From Picosynechococcus sp. PCC 7117 (GTDB lineage: Bacteria; Cyanobacteriota; Cyanobacteriia; Cyanobacteriales; MRBY01): a stretch of DNA of 64,000 bases. Position numbers and translations under genes: made by a program. Of the stretch, positions 43,958-52,733 are shown piece after piece. Every line of letters starts with the position of its first letter. The stretch's first letter is position 1. The DNA is taken from positions 372,001 to 436,000 of the forward strand of contig NZ_CP016477.1 of the NCBI RefSeq assembly GCF_001693275.1. The letters run 5' to 3'. Below the pieces are notes generated by a model. The model worked only from the letters and a program-made list of their open reading frames with translations. It ran no database searches and was not told the origin of the DNA.

Positions 43958-44694
43958 TGGAAACCCTTGTTATTGGTGCTGGTCGCGGCATCGGCCTAGA
44001 ATTTGTCCGGCAATACCTCGCCTCAGATCTGTATCAGCGGGTCTATGGCACCTACCGCCAGCCCTCCGCCGATCTCCTGGCGTTACAGGAGCGCTACCCT
44101 GATCGACTCCAACTAATCCCCGTGGATGTGACCCAGGAAGCGCAGATCACAGCGGCGATCGCCACCCTCAAAGCCCAAACCTCTCGCCTTGATGAAGTAA
44201 TCTATTGCGTCGGTCTTCTGCATCACCAAACCCTCCAACCGGAAAAAAGTCTCCGCCATATTCAAACAGAAAATTTACTGACGTACTTTCAAGTCAATGC
44301 CATCGGTGCTGTCCTCTGGGCCAAGCATCTCCTCCCCTTTCTCCGTCACCCAGAACCCGCAATTTTTGCCGCTATTTCCGCTAAAGTCGGCAGCATCGAA
44401 GACAATCGCCTAGGGGGATGGTATGGCTACCGTGCCTCGAAAGCAGCCTTGAATATGTTTTTGAAAAATATCGCCATTGAATGGAGTCGCGTTGCCCCAA
44501 ATATCATTGTGGCGGCCCTGCACCCAGGGACAACGGCTACCGATCTCTCCCAGCCTTTCCAGAAAAATGTCCCCCCCGAAAAGCTCTTTTCGCCCACGCG
44601 GACAGTGAGCCAACTGCGCCAAGTGATCGCCAATCTGCATCCCCAGGATACGGGTAAATTTTTTAACTGGGATGGTGAGTCTTTGCCCTGGTAG
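43957..44694 (+). CDS. Short-chain dehydrogenase/reductase (SDR)
   Basis: The product is 245 residues from ATG 43957 (which shares its A with the previous stop). It begins METLVIGAGRGIGLEFVRQY, where GAGRGIG is the nucleotide-binding glycine motif, followed by the usual acidic/polar region DVTQEAQITAAIATL and ICYCVG-like IYCVGLLH. The catalytic pattern shows ISAKVGSIEDNRLGGWYGYRASK, with Y-G-Y-R-A-S-K matching YxxxK. It has homology to CsgA-type SDRs. The substrate is unknown. A long open frame upstream in the same phase is inside the preceding gene and is not part of it. Confidence 0.85.
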   Translation: METLVIGAGRGIGLEFVRQYLASDLYQRVYGTYRQPSADLLALQERYPDRLQLIPVDVTQEAQITAAIATLKAQTSRLDEVIYCVGLLHHQTLQPEKSLRHIQTENLLTYFQVNAIGAVLWAKHLLPFLRHPEPAIFAAISAKVGSIEDNRLGGWYGYRASKAALNMFLKNIAIEWSRVAPNIIVAALHPGTTATDLSQPFQKNVPPEKLFSPTRTVSQLRQVIANLHPQDTGKFFNWDGESLPW

Positions 44695-44804
44695 CGACAG
44701 AAAGTGGGACGATTTTGCCATGAAATGCTGAAATGATGGTGCGTTTTGCGGCAAAAACTTCCACAATAGGGAACGTTCTTTAGCACCAAATCAAGGTTGT
44801 TGTT

Positions 44805-45053
44805 GTGCCTGAAACCCCGGCCCATGTGCGAATTTTGCAACAGTCCTGGCAGCAGGGCAAAATCATTGGCGAAGTGCAAGCGGGTTCCTATCAATGGGAA
44901 TTTCAGTGGCATTTCCGCCAGGGAAAATTGCGGGTACATCCGACCCTTGGCCGCGCCTTAATTTACGAACCCCTGGGCCGATTTTTGGAGCAGAGTGATT
45001 ATCGTCTGGAACCAGGCGGCGATTATCAGTTCACTCTCCGGTCACGGCTATAA
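44805..45053 (+). CDS. DUF3146-like small protein
   Basis: From GTG 44805 the product is 82 residues: PETPAHVRILQQSWQQGKI, GEVQAGSYQWEFQWHFRQGK and GRALIYEPLGRFLEQSDYRL, ending GGDYQFTLRSRL. It is predicted to be a small beta-rich soluble protein with no signal. The layout and W/F pattern match what I recall of DUF3146, a cyanobacterial family without assigned role. It stands alone, 110 bp after the SDR. Confidence 0.68.
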   Translation: MPETPAHVRILQQSWQQGKIIGEVQAGSYQWEFQWHFRQGKLRVHPTLGRALIYEPLGRFLEQSDYRLEPGGDYQFTLRSRL

Positions 45054-45224
45054 AGTTCCTCCAACTCCCTTTCGGATCAATTGTGGGGAGACTGAAATTT
45101 AGATAGTGACACGGTAACCCAATCAAAAAATCTTGTTACACATCGCCGCAGCGGTCTAAGTCCCTTGGAGATCCGGGGTAAAATAACCACAGACCGCACC
45201 ATTCGTGCTAAAAGGACATTGGCA

Positions 45225-45788
45225 ATGCAGAAAGTATTATTTCTGTTTGGAGAATTAAATGATGATGATATTGACTGGCTTATCACTGCCGGTAAGATTG
45301 CCAAAATTCCGCCGCAAACAGTTTTAATCCAAGAAAATCAACCTCTGGAAAATTTCTACATTCTCCTCGATGGCTCGGTATCGGTTTTCATTGACCTCAT
45401 GGGAGTGACAAAGGATATTGCGGTGCTCCAGAGTGGGGAAGTTTTTGGGGAACTGTCTTTTATTGATCAGCAGTTACCCAGTGCCAGTGTCAAAACCTGT
45501 GGTGAATGCTTATTACTGGCCGTATCCCAAGACAAAATTTCCGATCGCCTGAATCAAGATATTGGCTTTTCGGCACGATTTAATCGGGCGATCGCCACTT
45601 TTTTAGCGAGTCGTCTCCGGAATACGGTGCGTCACCTCGGTGAGGATAAAGATTTCGTGTTTAATCAAAGTCGCGCTACCGAAGCCGTGCCCAGCATGAT
45701 TCAAGAAAATCTCAATGTCGCTACCACCCGCTTCGATTGGTTGCTGCGCCGGGTACAATCCCAAACGGCGCCGGAAAATCCTGTTTAA
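45225..45788 (+). CDS. Cyclic nucleotide-binding-domain protein
   Basis: From ATG 45225 the product is 187 residues. A cNMP-binding beta-barrel occupies residues ~10-130: LIQENQPLENFYILLDGSVS, then DIAVLQSGEVFGELSFID, in which GEVFGELSFID is the phosphate-binding cassette, though the Arg that contacts the phosphate in CRP (ERSAT-type RSA) is replaced by QQLPSAS. So binding of cAMP or cGMP is uncertain. There is no helix-turn-helix C-terminal domain, only helical remainder (SRLRNTVRHLGEDKDFV). A frame extending 20 codons upstream exists. AAAGGAC precedes the ATG. Confidence 0.8.
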   Translation: MQKVLFLFGELNDDDIDWLITAGKIAKIPPQTVLIQENQPLENFYILLDGSVSVFIDLMGVTKDIAVLQSGEVFGELSFIDQQLPSASVKTCGECLLLAVSQDKISDRLNQDIGFSARFNRAIATFLASRLRNTVRHLGEDKDFVFNQSRATEAVPSMIQENLNVATTRFDWLLRRVQSQTAPENPV

Positions 45789-45846
45789 CGCTCTCCGCCA
45801 GGTAAAAGCAGTTTGAAGTATGGTGTGATGGAAATTTTAGAATTTT

Positions 45847-46659
45847 ATGGTCATGGGCTATTGGTACGCGGGGGCTTGGTACGAGGGGACAGAACTGACT
45901 CTCCCGGTTAGTGATCCGAGTTTTTTATTTGGGGCGACCCTCTTTACGACGCTCCGGGTTCACCAAAACTCCCTCACGGATTCCCGCAGTCTATGGTCTC
46001 ACCATGGCGATCGCCTCCGCCACAGCATCAAAACTTTGCAATGGCCAGCACCCGATTGGGAGCGCATTAACCAGGGTGCCCAAAAAGTGGCCACCGTTGC
46101 GCCCGTGGTGCGGGTGACAATCCTCCATGATGGCCGCGAACTGATCCTCGGTCGTCCACTGCCAGAACATTTAGCCCAACAGCAACAGCAGGGAATCCAA
46201 GGTTGGTTGGCCCAAGACCCCTATTTCCAGAGACCCCAGGCGGATTTTAAAACAGGGAATTACCTCAGTGCGTGGCAGGCCCGTCAACGGGCGATCGCCT
46301 TGGGGACAGGAGAAGCAATTCTGCAAGCTCCCAGCGGCCACTGGCTCGAAACCGCCACCGGAAATTTATGGGGTTTTAAACAAGGCACTTGGTACACGCC
46401 GCCCCTGGGGGGAATTTTGCCTGGGGTGATGCGATCGCACCTCCTAGGGCAATTGCAAAATCAGCAACTCCCCGTCCAGGAAATTCCTTGGGACATTGAT
46501 CTGATCCAAACCTTCGAGGCGATCGCCTACAGTAACAGCGTCGTGGGCCTGATTCCGTTCCAGGCGATTCAGGGAGTTAATTTTTCCTTAAACACTCTCC
46601 AAATCAACCATCCAGCCCTGCGCCACCTCCAGCATTTGAGCGGTCAACTGGTCGTGTAA
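45847..46659 (+). CDS. pabC: Aminotransferase class IV, probable 4-amino-4-deoxychorismate lyase
   Basis: The 270-residue PLP enzyme fits the ADC lyase branch that makes p-aminobenzoate for folate. Key features: SDPSFLFGATLFTTLRVH near the start, DRLRHSIKTLQWP, the PLP lysine in FKTGNYLSAWQARQRA, EAILQAPSGHWLETATGNLW, which holds the Glu and substrate-loop ETATGN, and FEAIAYSNSVVGLIPF. Branched-chain and D-amino acid aminotransferases share the fold, so the specific reaction is a moderately sure call. ATG 45847; a second in-frame ATG is two codons later. Confidence 0.76.
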   Translation: MVMGYWYAGAWYEGTELTLPVSDPSFLFGATLFTTLRVHQNSLTDSRSLWSHHGDRLRHSIKTLQWPAPDWERINQGAQKVATVAPVVRVTILHDGRELILGRPLPEHLAQQQQQGIQGWLAQDPYFQRPQADFKTGNYLSAWQARQRAIALGTGEAILQAPSGHWLETATGNLWGFKQGTWYTPPLGGILPGVMRSHLLGQLQNQQLPVQEIPWDIDLIQTFEAIAYSNSVVGLIPFQAIQGVNFSLNTLQINHPALRHLQHLSGQLVV

Positions 46660-46791
46660 TCCAGGTAAATCCTCGAAAAGCATTGAGAAAAATCTTAAAA
46701 TACTTAAAATAAAGTAACAAGCCGTAATAAAAACGCGATTAATTTTCATAATTAGCGGCCCCTGCTGGCTTCATTATTTTCAGAAATTTCT

Positions 46792-47610
46792 ATGAATCAT
46801 TTCTTGCCTCGTCCCCTGCTCCGTAGTCTTTTCGCGGCCTGTTTGGCGGTGATGACCTGGGCGATCGCCCCCGCTGCCTTCGCCGTTAACAACCCTGAAC
46901 TGCTCCCCGATTATGAAACGCCGGTCGTGGATTTGGCGAACTTCCTCCCCCAGCTCCAGGAAGAAAATCTCGTGACGGATCTGAACAATTTTGAAGCAGA
47001 AACGGGCTGGAAAATGCGTGTCTTAACCCAATTTGACCGCAGTCCCGGACGGGCCGTAAAGGAATACTGGGGTCTCGATGATAAAAGTATTTTGCTCGTT
47101 GCCGATGGCCGGGGGGGTAACCTCTTGGCCTTTAGCATTGGTGATGATGTTTATGAGCTGATGCCCCGCACCTTCTGGATCGAACTCCAGACCCGCTTCG
47201 GCAATATGTATTACGTCCGTGAACATGGCGAAAATCAGGCGATCGCCGATGCCCTAGAAACCGTTAAAGTCTGTGTCACCAAAGAAGGCGGCTGTATCGT
47301 TGTACCTGGCTTACCCCGTGAACAGTGGTTACTCACCCTCATTAGTTCCGTTGTTGGGGGCGTTATCTGTGGCTTTGCTGCCATTCCCCGCAAGGAAGGT
47401 CAAGCCTTTGCCTGGCAGTGGGCCTTAATCATGTCTCCTCTCTGGGGCATCCTCTTTCTCGCCTTTGGGGTTGGCCCCGTTGTCACCCGCACCTCTGACT
47501 GGTTACCCTTACTCCGCAATATCCTCGGCTTCATGATGGGGGCGATCGTGGCATTTATTGCGCCGATGTTTAATCAACCGAATCCTTCCGAATCCGAATC
47601 TGAATCCTAA
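46792..47610 (+). CDS. psb32: Psb32-like TPM-domain protein
   Basis: The 272-residue protein has a signal peptide (cleavage probably after AIAPAAFAVN), then a TPM domain (ETPVVDLANFLPQLQEENLV, GWKMRVLTQFDRSPGRAVKE, ILLVADGRGGNLLAFSIGDD) facing the lumen or periplasm, and two to three C-terminal membrane helices (LISSVVGGVICGFAAIP, WALIMSPLWGILFLAFGVG, MMGAIVAFIAPMF). This is the arrangement of cyanobacterial Psb32, which protects photosystem II from photodamage and speeds its repair. A short acidic Ser/Glu tail (SESESES) ends it. A terminator follows 30 bp later. Confidence 0.85.
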   Translation: MNHFLPRPLLRSLFAACLAVMTWAIAPAAFAVNNPELLPDYETPVVDLANFLPQLQEENLVTDLNNFEAETGWKMRVLTQFDRSPGRAVKEYWGLDDKSILLVADGRGGNLLAFSIGDDVYELMPRTFWIELQTRFGNMYYVREHGENQAIADALETVKVCVTKEGGCIVVPGLPREQWLLTLISSVVGGVICGFAAIPRKEGQAFAWQWALIMSPLWGILFLAFGVGPVVTRTSDWLPLLRNILGFMMGAIVAFIAPMFNQPNPSESESES

Positions 47611-47640
47611 AGCTTGTCCCCTTGTAAAATTCAACCTGAT

Positions 47641-47668
47641 GCCTCTCAGTTCCTTGGGAGGCTTTTTT
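47641..47668 (+). terminator. Terminator of psb32
   Basis: GCCTCTC (47641-47647) pairs with GGGAGGC (47656-47662; one wobble) across an 8-nt loop and is followed by six T. Confidence 0.8.
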
Positions 47669-47743
47669 ATCTGCTCGCCCAGAAAAAAAACAAAAATTGC
47701 AATCAGACTACAAATAGTGCTTTCTGGGGGACAATCATTCCAA

Positions 47744-47764
47744 CTACACCCATCACTGGTGTGG
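47744..47764 (+). promoter_or_regulatory. Hairpin or operator upstream of nrdB
   Basis: CTACACC (47744-47750) pairs with GGTGTGG (47758-47764; one wobble) around CATCACT. It lies 75 bp before the nrdB ATG and has no T-run. It could be an operator or a 5' leader stem. Confidence 0.35.
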
Positions 47765-47838
47765 TATCTCTCAGCAAACTCTTTTAAACTAAACTAAGAC
47801 CTTTTAAGATTTGTATCCTCTACGCGGCCCCAGCCACT

Positions 47839-48897
47839 ATGCAACAATCTCTCCTTGACCGGATGCCCACCAATCCCATCTTTAATCCCGATGGGAATGA
47901 CGATATCGCCCACCGTTCCATTTGGTTCGGAGAAACTACCAACCTGATGCAACTGAACGACGTTCGCTACCCTTGGGCGGTGGGACTGTACCAACAGATG
48001 CGCGAAAACTTTTGGATTCCCCAGAAGCTGGACATCACCCAGGATGTCACCGACTACCACAACCTGACAGATTCAGAACGCCGCGCCTTTGACGGGATCC
48101 TCAGCTACCTCACATTCCTTGATTCTGTCCAAACCTGTAATCTTCCTCACATCAAAAGTTCGATTACGGCCCCAGAAATTAGTCTCTGCATTGCCGAGCA
48201 GATCTCCCAGGAAGGGATGCACAACCAGTCCTATCAATACATGATTGAGACGATCATCCCTAGCGATCGCCGCAGTGCCGTCTATGATTTTTGGCGCACG
48301 GATAAAGTTTTACGCGATCGCTGTGAGTACATTGCCAGCAACTACCAGCGCTACATTGACAATCCCACCCCAGAAAACTATTTCACGACCCTCGTCGCCG
48401 ACTATTTGCTAGAAGGGCTGTATTTTTACAATGGCTTTGTGTTCTTCTATAATCTCGCCTCGCGGATGTTGATGCCCGGTTCTGCGGATATTTTTAAAAT
48501 GATTAACCGGGATGAACTTAGCCACGTGCGCCTATTCCAAAAACTGATCCCAGAGGCTATGGCCACCTTTGATCACTCTGTCAATCACATCTATGAAATG
48601 GTGGAACGGGCCGTACAGTACGAATGCCAATGGACAAACCACATTGTCGGTAACGATATCCTTGGCATTACAGAACAAAGCACCGAGATTTACACCAAGT
48701 ATTTGGCGAATATTCGTCTTCAAGCCATCGGCCTCGAACCGTTGTACAAAGGGGATCAATACAAGAAAAGCCCCTACCGTCACCTCGAACGGTTTTCAGA
48801 CACGAAAAAAGAAGGCAACACCAAAGCCAACTTCTTTGAGGCCGGGGTAACCAGCTACGTGATGTCATCGGGAATTACAGGCTGGGATGAATTTTAA
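47839..48897 (+). CDS. nrdB: Ribonucleotide reductase, small (beta/R2) subunit
   Basis: NrdB supplies the metal/tyrosyl radical that lets the large subunit reduce ribonucleotides for DNA synthesis. The 352-residue product has the ferritin-like helices and metal ligands: ILSYLTFLDSVQTCNLPHI, CIAEQISQEGMHNQSYQYMI (first ExxH), ADYLLEGLYFYNGFVFFYNL and MINRDELSHVRLFQKLIPEA (second ExxH). The candidate radical Tyr lies in NQSYQYM. The partner nrdA is not adjacent, as commonly in cyanobacteria. A class I enzyme agrees with an oxygenic organism. It has a ~170-bp upstream region with a stem-loop. Confidence 0.93.
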   Translation: MQQSLLDRMPTNPIFNPDGNDDIAHRSIWFGETTNLMQLNDVRYPWAVGLYQQMRENFWIPQKLDITQDVTDYHNLTDSERRAFDGILSYLTFLDSVQTCNLPHIKSSITAPEISLCIAEQISQEGMHNQSYQYMIETIIPSDRRSAVYDFWRTDKVLRDRCEYIASNYQRYIDNPTPENYFTTLVADYLLEGLYFYNGFVFFYNLASRMLMPGSADIFKMINRDELSHVRLFQKLIPEAMATFDHSVNHIYEMVERAVQYECQWTNHIVGNDILGITEQSTEIYTKYLANIRLQAIGLEPLYKGDQYKKSPYRHLERFSDTKKEGNTKANFFEAGVTSYVMSSGITGWDEF

Positions 48898-49030
48898 GCA
48901 GGCACTAGGGACGATGGTGCGGCAAAAAATCTGTAGTTTGTTGTACTGTTTTTCGTCCCTTATTCTGCCCGCAGTCGCAATGAGCTAAAATTAGCGTTGC
49001 ATATCCGTTCAGTTTGAGGAGGAGAGGACT

Positions 49031-49405
49031 ATTCCTGAACCGCTAAATCTGACTGTAAGTTTGAGAGGAACTTACGAAGTCATTGACAACAAATATCAAA
49101 TTTTCCGCTTAACTGGGTTATTGGATGCTTTTTCCGAGCCTGTGTTTAGTACAGCCATCAAAAACCGCATTAATGAAGGCCCCCACGATATTATCCTCTC
49201 CCTAGCCCAAATTGATTTTGTGGATAGTTCTGGTATCGGTGCCCTGGTGCAGTTGGTAAAACACACCCAAAACACTGGGGGAACGATGCAAGTGGTGACC
49301 AATCCACGGGTAACCCAAACGGTGAAGTTAGTTCGCCTAGAGAAATTTTTGTCTCTACGGAACTCCATTGATGAGGCGATCGCCCACCTAGACGAGAAAA
49401 AATAG
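49031..49405 (+). CDS. STAS-domain protein (anti-sigma factor antagonist type)
   Basis: The visible domain is a single STAS fold: VSLRGTYEVIDNKYQIFRL, GLLDAFSEPVFSTAIKNRI and the phospho-acceptor block DFVDSSGIGALVQLVK, with RVTQTVKLVRLEKFLSLRN at the end. Such proteins switch partners with an anti-sigma kinase and are dephosphorylated by SpoIIE-type phosphatases (one is at 37650). The start is unusual: the frame opens with PEPLNLTVSLRGTYEV from 49031, but the only NTG codon is a TTG at 49061 inside that block. AGGAG at 49020-49024 sits 6 nt before an ATT at 49031 and nothing better. ATT initiation, giving 124 residues, is therefore my reading; TTG 49061 would give 114. Confidence 0.8.
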   Translation: MPEPLNLTVSLRGTYEVIDNKYQIFRLTGLLDAFSEPVFSTAIKNRINEGPHDIILSLAQIDFVDSSGIGALVQLVKHTQNTGGTMQVVTNPRVTQTVKLVRLEKFLSLRNSIDEAIAHLDEKK

Positions 49406-49419
49406 GGACGAGAAAACCA

Positions 49420-49815
49420 TTGTTTGTCCCTGACATTACCGCTGATCAGCTCCGACAATTATCCCCCGCGTCCTTAGCCTATGTGGGGGATGCTGTTTAT
49501 GAACTCTACAGCCGCTGTTATTTTTTGTTGCCCCCCTGTCGCATCGCGGATTACCACGGTAAGGTGGTGGCGGAGGTGCGGGCAGAAACCCAAGCCCAAT
49601 ATTTAACTCTCCTGGAACCCCATTTAAGCGAGCTAGAACAGGATATTGTTCGCCGGGGGCGCAATGCAGCCACCGGAAAACCAAGGCGTCTGAGCTTAGC
49701 TATTTATCGGCAGGCCACAGGTTTTGAAGCCCTAGTCGGATATCTCTATCTCACAAACCCGCAGCGTTTGGCCGAATTATTTACCTATTTACCCCAAGAA
49801 CGGTCTGGGGTCTGA
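49420..49815 (+). CDS. mrnC: Mini-ribonuclease 3
   Basis: Mini-III is an RNase III catalytic domain without dsRNA-binding domain, which trims 23S rRNA precursors. The 131-residue product shows LSPASLAYVGDAVYELYSR, where LAYVGDAVYEL is the signature acidic motif, then AEVRAETQAQYLTLLEP, RRGRNAATGKPRRLSLAIYR and TGFEALVGYLYLTNPQRLAE, the second catalytic block. TTG at 49420 is the likely start. It follows the STAS gene by 14 bp on the same strand, so the two may be co-transcribed. Confidence 0.88.
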   Translation: MFVPDITADQLRQLSPASLAYVGDAVYELYSRCYFLLPPCRIADYHGKVVAEVRAETQAQYLTLLEPHLSELEQDIVRRGRNAATGKPRRLSLAIYRQATGFEALVGYLYLTNPQRLAELFTYLPQERSGV

Positions 49816-50038
49816 TATGATCGACTCTCTTTTGTGTTTCGTTGGGGCTTTTTCCCCTAGGGAGCGCCCCGCCTGAGGTAAGACCAAAATATGTTTGTGT
49901 TGATTTAACGGTTGGCTGAAAAAGGTGACTTTGTTGATTTTAAATAACCGGAGTCATACTCTAGGCGATCGCCCCAGCCCCTGCAACTGATTTTCCTTGA
50001 CAAGTTAATACATCTGAACGACCAAAGACTGATTTTTT

Positions 50039-51205
50039 ATGAACAAGCCACATCGATCCGATTCGGGTAAAAAATACGGTAGAGCTGCTGGGGGAAGAGA
50101 CCGCAAGCCGAGCAAAAAGTATGGAAAAGCTTCTTCCTTTGATCGGGATCGACGTTCTGATTGCCGCGAAGATGGCGGTAAATTTGAACGGGGCGATCGC
50201 CCAGCCCCCCGGCGCAAGGGTCAATTTTCCCGACGAGACGAAGGAGGAGAGCGCTCCTTTAAACGCTTTGATAAACGCAGCAGCCAAGGTGCTGGCCCGA
50301 ATAAAAGACGCCCCATTACAGACCGTCCCAAACCCCAGCGTAGCCAAGGGCCAGAATTCATCCCCCAAGATGCGCCTGAACTCACGCCCCAAACCGCCCC
50401 AGAGGAAGTTACCGAAGCAGTCACCCCAGAAGAAGATAATGACTTGATCTACGGCAAACATGCGGTGTTATCAGTGCTGGAGAGCGAACGTCCCCTCAAC
50501 CGAATTTGGGTCACCTCCCGCCTGCGCCACGCTAATCGTTTCCATACCCTCCTCCAGGCCGCCAAGAACCAAGGCACGGTCATCGACGAGGTGAGTATGT
50601 CCCGCTTAGACTATCTGACCAACCGGGGCGTCCACCAGGGCATCGCTGTGCAGACGGCTCCCTATGAATATATGGAGTTGCCGGATCTCATTGAGCAAGC
50701 GAAGGCCAAAACAGAATCTCCCGTGGTTGTGATTGCCGACGGCATCACCGATCCCCATAATTTGGGGGCGATTATTCGTACTGCCGAAGCGATTGGTGCC
50801 CAAGGGATGATTATTCCCCAACGGCGGGCGGTGGGGGTAACCTCAACGGTAATGAAGGTGGCCGCTGGTGCCCTTGAACATTTCCCGGTTGCGCGGGTGG
50901 TTAATCTTAGTCGGGCCATGGAAGAACTCAAGGAAGCTGGTTTCTGGATTTATGGCACTGCCGCCGGAACCAGTAAAGCCTTACACAATATCAAATTTGA
51001 AGGTGCGATAGGATTAGTTATCGGTTCGGAAGGACAAGGTCTTAGTTTGTTGACGCAAAAGCATTGTGATGAACTGGTTGCAATTCCGATGACCGGGAAA
51101 ACCCCTAGCCTAAACGCTTCCGTCGCTGCGGCGATCGCCTTATATGAAGTGTACCGACAAAAGCTTGTACGCCAGGTGCAAATCACCCTCCCGGATACCC
51201 CCTAA
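50039..51205 (+). CDS. rlmB: TrmH/SpoU-family 23S rRNA (guanosine-2'-O-)methyltransferase, RlmB-like
   Basis: The 388-residue product has an unusual basic, Arg/Lys/Gly/Ser-rich N-terminal extension (residues ~1-90, [20 protein letters not shown]), then the substrate-binding domain ([40 protein letters not shown]) and the SPOUT knot ([59 protein letters not shown]). The motifs match RlmB, which methylates the ribose of G2251 in 23S rRNA. The extension is likely disordered and could bind RNA. It starts at ATG 50039 after a 220-bp gap. Confidence 0.85.
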   Translation: MNKPHRSDSGKKYGRAAGGRDRKPSKKYGKASSFDRDRRSDCREDGGKFERGDRPAPRRKGQFSRRDEGGERSFKRFDKRSSQGAGPNKRRPITDRPKPQRSQGPEFIPQDAPELTPQTAPEEVTEAVTPEEDNDLIYGKHAVLSVLESERPLNRIWVTSRLRHANRFHTLLQAAKNQGTVIDEVSMSRLDYLTNRGVHQGIAVQTAPYEYMELPDLIEQAKAKTESPVVVIADGITDPHNLGAIIRTAEAIGAQGMIIPQRRAVGVTSTVMKVAAGALEHFPVARVVNLSRAMEELKEAGFWIYGTAAGTSKALHNIKFEGAIGLVIGSEGQGLSLLTQKHCDELVAIPMTGKTPSLNASVAAAIALYEVYRQKLVRQVQITLPDTP

Positions 51206-51335
51206 GGCAGTATGCAAAGTGAGCGCTTTCGGGATAAAACAAGAGTTGTTGGTTTGGATCCAGACAAGCTATCTTCAACAACAAGTATTTTTCCAGTAGA
51301 CCCATACCTCAAACTTCACCACCACAGGGACAGAT

Positions 51336-51614
51336 ATGAAAGAACTTTTGCTCAAGCTCTTCGAGACCATTGGCCGTGCCTATTGGCTTGAAATTACCAC
51401 TGAGCAACCGGAGTGTACCTACTACTTTGGTCCTTACCTCAGTCGCAAAGAGGCGATCGCCGCCCAGCCCGGTTTCCTCGAAGACCTTACCAACGAAGGC
51501 GCCCAGAACATCGACGTAAACCTACAACGGTGTCGTACCCCCAAAGAGCTCACTATTTTTGATGACTCTGGGTCAAAAAAAACCCTGATGCCCATCTTTA
51601 GCTTTAGCCACTAG
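51336..51614 (+). CDS. DUF1816-domain protein
   Basis: The 92-residue protein begins MKELLLKLFETIGRAYWLEI and continues TEQPECTYYFGPYLSRKEAI, DLTNEGAQNIDVNLQRCRTP. This Y-Y-F-G-P-x4-S-x-E-A pattern is the DUF1816 signature, a cyanobacterial family related in shape to the CpcD-like small linker domain. Its role is not established; a regulatory link to the light-harvesting complex has been suggested only by family resemblance. ATG 51336 starts just after AGGGACAG. A terminator follows. Confidence 0.78.
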   Translation: MKELLLKLFETIGRAYWLEITTEQPECTYYFGPYLSRKEAIAAQPGFLEDLTNEGAQNIDVNLQRCRTPKELTIFDDSGSKKTLMPIFSFSH

Positions 51615-51636
51615 CTTCTGAATTATTCCCCCTGGT

Positions 51637-51686
51637 AATCCCCATTTTCTGTGTGTGCCCCGGCGCTATTCATAATGGGGATTTTT
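51637..51686 (+). terminator. Terminator after the DUF1816 gene
   Basis: AATCCCCATT (51637-51646) pairs exactly with AATGGGGATT (51674-51683), followed by TTT. It has a 27-nt loop, so the call is somewhat weaker than a short-loop terminator. Confidence 0.65.
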
Positions 51687-51813
51687 GTCGTGGTTGCGAA
51701 GCCGCTTCCCTGAAACCAGGACGCCACAGGGGTAGAAGTCTTGTGATATCTTCATTAGGGAACAAAATCTATAATTCTGTCCATTTCCTAGCAAGTGTTC
51801 GAGGCAAAATAGC

Positions 51814-52695
51814 GTGTCGTTAAATTTTCAAGAAATCATCGCCACCCTCAATCAATTTTGGCGGGATCGTGGTTGTCTAATTGCCCAGCCCTACGACACC
51901 GAAAAAGGGGCCGGCACCATGAACCATCACACTTTTTTGCGGGCGATTGGCCCTGAACCTTGGTCCGTTGCCTATGTCGAACCTTGCCGTCGCCCTACCG
52001 ATGGCCGCTACGGTGAAAACCCCAACCGGGTACAGCATTATTTCCAGTACCAGGTGATCATCAAACCGTCACCGGACAACATTCAAGAGATTTATTTAGA
52101 CTCCCTCAAAGCCCTGGGGATTCAGCCGGAAGATCACGATATCCGCTTTGTAGAAGATAACTGGGAGTCGCCGACCCTCGGTGCCTGGGGCGTGGGCTGG
52201 GAAGTGTGGCTTGATGGCATGGAAATCACCCAATTTACCTATTTCCAGCAATGTGGTGGCCTCGACTGTCGTCCGGTTTGTATTGAAATCACCTACGGCC
52301 TAGAACGCCTGGCAATGTACCTCCAGGAAGTGGATGCGATCACCAAGATCCGCTGGAATGAGACCACCAGCTACGGAGATATTTTCCTGCAAAGTGAAAT
52401 TGAGCAATGTACCTACAATTTTGAAGCGTCTAATCCGGAAATGTTGTTCCAGCTATTTTCGCTCTACGAAGCAGAAGCCCAACAACTCATTGAGAAAGGG
52501 TTGGTGATGCCGAGCCTTGATTATGTGCTGAAATGTTCCCACACGTTTAATTTACTCGATGCGCGGGGAGTGATTGCCGTGGCCGAACGTACCCGTTACA
52601 TTGGGCGGATTCGTCACATGGCCCGCCAGGTGGCCCACCTTTACCTTGCCCAACGGGAAGAATTGGGCTTTCCGTTACAAAAGGCGATCGCCTAA
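51814..52695 (+). CDS. glyQ: Glycyl-tRNA synthetase, alpha subunit
   Basis: GlyQ is the catalytic alpha chain of the bacterial alpha2beta2 glycyl-tRNA synthetase. The 293-residue product matches throughout: [79 protein letters not shown] region, [20 protein letters not shown] and [15 protein letters not shown] at 51814 is the start. glyS, the beta chain, is not adjacent, which is usual in cyanobacteria. The fructosamine kinase gene follows after 38 bp, so the two may share a transcript. Confidence 0.95.
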   Translation: MSLNFQEIIATLNQFWRDRGCLIAQPYDTEKGAGTMNHHTFLRAIGPEPWSVAYVEPCRRPTDGRYGENPNRVQHYFQYQVIIKPSPDNIQEIYLDSLKALGIQPEDHDIRFVEDNWESPTLGAWGVGWEVWLDGMEITQFTYFQQCGGLDCRPVCIEITYGLERLAMYLQEVDAITKIRWNETTSYGDIFLQSEIEQCTYNFEASNPEMLFQLFSLYEAEAQQLIEKGLVMPSLDYVLKCSHTFNLLDARGVIAVAERTRYIGRIRHMARQVAHLYLAQREELGFPLQKAIA

Positions 52696-52733
52696 GCTGG
52701 AGATAGACTCCGCCGACGAATTGAGGTATTGCG

